In this document: in pieces, positions 41,117 through 44,035 of the stretch
Layout: each line of letters opens with the position of its first letter
Numbering within the stretch: the first letter of the stretch is position 1
The notes under the pieces: model-generated
The model's input: the letters and a program-made list of their open reading frames with translations, nothing else
Databases searched by the model: none
What the model was told of the DNA's origin: nothing
From: Bradyrhizobium sp. sGM-13
GTDB lineage: Bacteria > Pseudomonadota > Alphaproteobacteria > Rhizobiales > Xanthobacteraceae
Assembly (NCBI RefSeq): GCF_018398875.1
Contig: NZ_JAGWDK010000040.1
Span: 1-44,035, forward strand
Reading direction: 5' to 3'
Length of the DNA stretch: 44,035 nucleotides
Made by a program: the position numbers and the translations under genes

Positions 41117-42013
41117 ATGACTCTAAAGATTGTGAAGCTATGTTTGGTTGCCGCGCTGGCAGGATTCTCGGCACCAGCGTCAGCTGTCGTTATTGACCTG
41201 GCACCTTCAAATTTCTCTTTTGGTCCGAGCTACAGCCAGGACGGCTACACTTTCACCAACGGCAACGCCGTCAGCGGTTCTTATGCAAACTGGATTCCGG
41301 GAGGATTTCCGGCTTTCAACGCCAGTAACGCGAACGGCGATATCGTGCAGGTTGGCGCAGCTACCTCGAACACCATTACCAACGACGCCAGTCAGGCCTT
41401 CAGCTTCAGTTCGATCGGCCTCGCCAACGTCTACAACAATGGCGGTGGGGGTGACGTACTGTTTACATTCAATCACGTCGGCGGTGGCGTGAACTCGGCA
41501 ACGGTATCCCTGCTCTCGGGTGTTCTTGGATTGCAGACGTTTCTGTTCAATGAAACCGGCCTGACCAGTGTGGTGTTCACACCACTTACGACCGAAGGCC
41601 CGTACCTCCAGTTCGATAATATCGACGTAAATGTGTCCGCCGTCCCGGAGCCGTCCACCTGGGCGATGATGATGCTGGGGTTCGCTGGCTTCGGTCACAT
41701 GGCGTACCGCCGACGCAGGATGGCCGTGCCTGCCGTATTGGCGGCTATTGTAGCGGCAGGATTCGCCGGTCACGCGGAGGCCGCCACGAAGAAACAGAAG
41801 AAGCCACCCAGCGAGGCCGCCACGCAAAGCCAGCAGCAGCCGAAACCTGCCACCAACACCTACGGCCCAAGTTGCAAAAATCAGGGCGCGTCGATCATGT
41901 CAGGTGGTTGCGTTAACTTCAGAAGAACGGCAAGCGTGCGAGTGGCACAACCAAGAACGGAACGCGTTTCACCTGCGCCCAGAAATAACCAGGCCGCCAA
42001 ATATTACTCCTGA
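41117..42013 (+). CDS. PEPxxWA-CTERM protein with extra fused C-terminal segment
   Basis: ATG 41117 has AAAGGA upstream and a signal peptide (LCLVAALAGFSAPASA). The next 150 residues are a secreted beta-rich domain. Near residue 175 is a complete PEP-CTERM sorting tail: VPEPSTWAMM, a hydrophobic helix, then YRRRR. Such tails normally end the protein and are cut by exosortase or archaeosortase-type enzymes. Here the frame runs on for about 100 residues, starting MAVPAVLAAIVAAGFAGHAE, which itself looks like a signal peptide followed by a basic Gln/Pro-rich mature part. Either two genes have fused by loss of a stop, or ATG 41720 starts a second protein. Confidence 0.8.
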   Translation: MTLKIVKLCLVAALAGFSAPASAVVIDLAPSNFSFGPSYSQDGYTFTNGNAVSGSYANWIPGGFPAFNASNANGDIVQVGAATSNTITNDASQAFSFSSIGLANVYNNGGGGDVLFTFNHVGGGVNSATVSLLSGVLGLQTFLFNETGLTSVVFTPLTTEGPYLQFDNIDVNVSAVPEPSTWAMMMLGFAGFGHMAYRRRRMAVPAVLAAIVAAGFAGHAEAATKKQKKPPSEAATQSQQQPKPATNTYGPSCKNQGASIMSGGCVNFRRTASVRVAQPRTERVSPAPRNNQAAKYYS

Positions 42014-42220
42014 CCAACGGATGCAGTCGAGCCGATGACCGGACATGCGGACCGCTTGTGGAATGTAGGTCATCCTACAAATTGCGTCAGCTTGGCCGTT
42101 TCCGTTGATGAAACGGCACTATTCCGCGTGTATTTGTTTTCAGAAGATGGGCGGGTGGTACATTTCCTTGCCGCAAGGCGAATGGCCGCTACGTTGAATA
42201 ACCAAAAGAAAGCGAAGACC

Positions 42221-42295
42221 ATGAACCTAAGTGGCATGCTCGCTTTATGGTTGGGAAAGTTGAGAGTCTATCTCTCGATTAGCATCAGCCACTAA
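42221..42295 (+). CDS. possible 24-aa peptide before terminator
   Basis: ATG 42221 to TAA 42295 encodes a hydrophobic 24-residue peptide (MNLSGMLALWLGKLRVYLSI plus four residues), ending 5 bases before a perfect hairpin terminator. The fit with the terminator supports a real transcript. The peptide could be a small membrane peptide, or the tail of a longer in-frame reading from 42035. The rest of the gap 42014-42467 shows nothing else. Confidence 0.3.
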   Translation: MNLSGMLALWLGKLRVYLSISISH

Positions 42296-42300
42296 AGCAA

Positions 42301-42330
42301 CAGGGGCCGTTAGCGCGGCCCCTGCTGTTT
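42301..42330 (+). terminator. GC-rich hairpin, probable terminator
   Basis: CAGGGGCC (42301-42308) and GGCCCCTG (42317-42324) form a perfect 8-bp stem, followed by CTGTTTGT. The T-run is modest, so efficiency is uncertain. Confidence 0.65.
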
Positions 42331-42467
42331 GTCGAATAACCATTCAAGCGATACAAGCTCTATGAGTCAAAACGCGAAAAGCGTCAATACGAATTTTGTC
42401 AGAGCACTTGAATACAGATAGTCCCCATTAACTGAAGGCCAAGCTAGACTCGGGGCGGAGGTACGCC

Positions 42468-42689
42468 ATGCATCATATGTATCCCGACACCGTGACCTTT
42501 GCCCTTTTCTCCCGCGAGGTGCCAAGGCCCACCGTGACCATCCGCCGCGATGGCAGGCTAAAGCCGAAGGATCCGTCCCTTTGCGTGCCGGATGCCACGG
42601 TGCTGCTGGAAGGCGATGACGATTCCATCGACATCACCGCCAAGCAGTATAAGGCGATGGTTCAGCTTGTTCGCGTGGCCTTGCACTGA
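42468..42689 (+). CDS. small hypothetical protein (73 aa)
   Basis: ATG 42468 has a strong GGAGGT 8 bases upstream. The 73-residue product (TVTFALFSREVPRPTVTIRR, then DDDSIDITAKQYKAMVQLVR) is soluble, with beta strands followed by a C-terminal helix. It is of a conserved-hypothetical type with no role known to me. It stands alone and has no visible terminator. Confidence 0.6.
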   Translation: MHHMYPDTVTFALFSREVPRPTVTIRRDGRLKPKDPSLCVPDATVLLEGDDDSIDITAKQYKAMVQLVRVALH

Positions 42690-43423
42690 AATCCCTTTGC
42701 CAGGATCATCTTCAACGGTGGGGCGTCGCCTTGGGGACTCGACTGGCTCCACGGCCTTGAGAATGAGATGACCGTACGCGAGGCGATGCGGATACGGCCG
42801 ATTCACATCTCGAAAGTGCTGATGCGAAAACGGCCGCTGCATCCAACAGTTCGACGGTGGAAAGACCGCAGACTGGGCACCTGATGAATAAAAACGTTGC
42901 AAGTCCGTCGATGGGCTCGCCTGCTTTTCCTTCGGCGCTGTTGCTTTGTCTTCGCCTTGTTGTTGTCAACGTAGTGGCCATTTGCCTTGTGGCGCCTTGA
43001 AGCTAGCACGAGGACTTTTAGATCGCGGCGCCACCTCGATTTTATTGAGGATTCTCCAGTATGCGCCGTCTGCTCCAGGCTTCTTGTCCAACGGCATATG
43101 TCTTACCGTCGAGCGCAAAGGGCGTGGAGCAGGTCAATTTTAACGCGTACGAATTGGGTCCGCGTAAGGCTGTGGATGCGCCTGATCACGATAAGACGCG
43201 CCTCACCCTCTGGGTGAGCAGAATGTTTTCGATATGTTCTAGGTTGTTCCCCTCTTAATTCACGATGGGGGATGTCCAAATCAAGGCAACCCCTTCGTCC
43301 ATCGTTGCCAGTGGCTCGGCTCCCAGCATGGCGCGGCGATGTTCGAATTTCCGCAAATACCCGCGCATAAGCGAACCCATCGACACGGTTCACCCGACGT
43401 CTGACAATCGACAAGCCCGTTGG
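42690..43423. other. 734-base stretch without a supported gene
   Basis: Several short frames exist on both strands but none has a ribosome site or convincing composition. The most protein-like is ATG 42884 to TGA 43000, a 38-residue peptide with a hydrophobic end (ALLLCLRLVVVNVVAICLV), but nothing precedes it that looks like a start site. I see no repeats or RNA genes. It may be decayed coding sequence. Confidence 0.35.
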
Positions 43424-43744
43424 TCACTGCTTCCACCCAGGCAGGGAGAGTTTCGGGTTTGATGCACCACCACGCAGCAGGTGACGATAGCCGGTCTCAG
43501 TCATCCATTGTGCGCGGAGCAGATGGGTTTCCCATGCTCGCCGGGCCCGACCAGGTTCGCTGTCCGGGTCAATGTGCAGCACAATCCTGGCTACTTCCTT
43601 CCAGTCCGCTTCCTCGGCGTTGGCGTCGAGCAGCCGGAGGTAGGTGATTATGTGCTCCTCATCGTAAACAGTGAGTTCGTCGGAAACCGGGGCTTCATCG
43701 GCAACGTCGGGATCGAGCGGCGGCTTTTGCATGAATCTCCTCAT
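43424..43744 (-). CDS. DUF2285-like protein
   Basis: A 106-residue protein (or 102 from ATG 43732). The conserved part, YDEEHIITYLRLLDANAEEA, DWKEVARIVLHID and RAWETHLLRAQWMTETGYRH with LLRGG, matches the small helical DUF2285 proteins common in rhizobia. These are often annotated as DNA-binding or conjugation-linked, with no proven function. It is monocistronic, with no clear partner in the window. Confidence 0.7.
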   Translation of the reverse strand: MRRFMQKPPLDPDVADEAPVSDELTVYDEEHIITYLRLLDANAEEADWKEVARIVLHIDPDSEPGRARRAWETHLLRAQWMTETGYRHLLRGGASNPKLSLPGWKQ

Positions 43745-43990
43745 CGTTTACGTCAGGCCCCCGCCGAATATAGCTGCCGTCGTTGCGCGCGGAAGTCCTC
43801 TTGGATGCACCGCGTGGTGCGCCGCTGGCACCACTGCGGCACAAATCTGGCGAGGAGATGATTGCCTCGCGCTTCCATTGCCAAGTTCTGGATCGCTACG
43901 GGCGCATGGTGGCTAAGCGGCACATTCAAGGCGTTTCGTCCGATGGCTTACGTCTAACGTCCCCTTGCCACGAACTGAGCTGCGTATTCC

Positions 43991-44035
43991 GACGATCGCG
44001 ACCACCCGCTACGACGGATTGTGACCACCCATTCC
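43991..44035. repeat. direct repeats at right edge, possible IS21-type end
   Basis: GACGATCGCGACCACCC (43991-44007) and GACGGATTGTGACCACCC (44013-44030) are related copies spaced 22 bases apart, and ATTCC follows. Such short repeated transposase sites with GACCACCC are what I associate with IS21-family termini in Bradyrhizobium. The element itself would lie to the right of the window. The rest of 43745-43990 shows no supported gene. Confidence 0.4.

Noticed and set aside
43061..43414. Short frames on both strands before the DUF2285-like gene
   Set aside because: No start signals, no recognisable domains and mutually overlapping; treated as non-coding or decayed sequence.
1..44035. CRISPR arrays, retrons and rRNA genes
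   Set aside because: No regularly spaced repeats, no cas genes, no reverse transcriptase motif (YADD-like) and no rRNA-like sequence were seen on either strand.

Overview
The window looks like the accessory genome of an alphaproteobacterium of the Bradyrhizobium/Rhizobiales type. The evidence is high GC, a nif-associated 4Fe-4S leucine-rich-variant protein, hemN and a fixI remnant side by side, IS66 and IS91 debris, a PEPxxWA-CTERM protein, and MobQ-type conjugation genes. The assignment is by gene content and protein style only.

Region 1 (1-7.1 kb) is a decayed nif/fix neighbourhood. It holds an M16 peptidase scrap, the LRV-FeS gene, an IS66 tnpB fossil, intact hemN, a twice-frameshifted and truncated fixI, two small conserved-looking genes, and an IS91-type element whose tyrosine recombinase is frameshifted but whose Y2 transposase is open. 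Region 2 (7.1-10.0 kb) joins an MFS exporter pseudogene to a 5'-truncated glucose/sorbosone-dehydrogenase-like gene with a CxxCH motif, followed by an intact SMP-30-like gene.

Region 3 (10.1 kb to about 34.7 kb or beyond) reads as an integrative mobilizable element. An initiator-tRNA-like 3' half with encoded CCA, a strong terminator and a tyrosine integrase mark its left end. Next comes a block of likely defence genes. An OLD-family ATPase/TOPRIM protein is translationally coupled (ATGA) to a PD-(D/E)xK-nSTAND3 protein. Facing the other way is a DUF2130 protein. A 1348-residue protein follows that fuses an XRE helix-turn-helix, an Mrr-like nuclease, a STAND-type NTPase and a long helical C-terminus. 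Its promoter is covered by an inverted repeat and predicts a leaderless, self-repressed transcript, and a 54-residue single-pass membrane protein starts 2 bases after its stop. A DUF900 hydrolase preceded by a structured non-coding stretch completes the block. The transfer module has two T4CPs, two MobQ-type relaxases and, before each relaxase, an oriT-like site sharing a 13-base nick-region core. No mating-pair-formation genes are present, so transfer would need a helper.

Region 4 (34.9-39.7 kb) is a lower-GC, tightly packed four-gene operon. It encodes a large SH3b/LysM protein (with a frameshift near its 3' end), two small membrane proteins and a 342-residue soluble protein. I recognise no described system in it. 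With the nuclease/STAND block it is the best candidate for something new.

Region 5 (39.8-44.0 kb) has a serine resolvase with a nearby cruciform sequence, a small secreted Cys-rich protein, a PEP-CTERM protein fused in frame to a second secreted-looking segment, two small genes, a DUF2285-like gene, and repeats at the right edge resembling the end of an IS21-type element.
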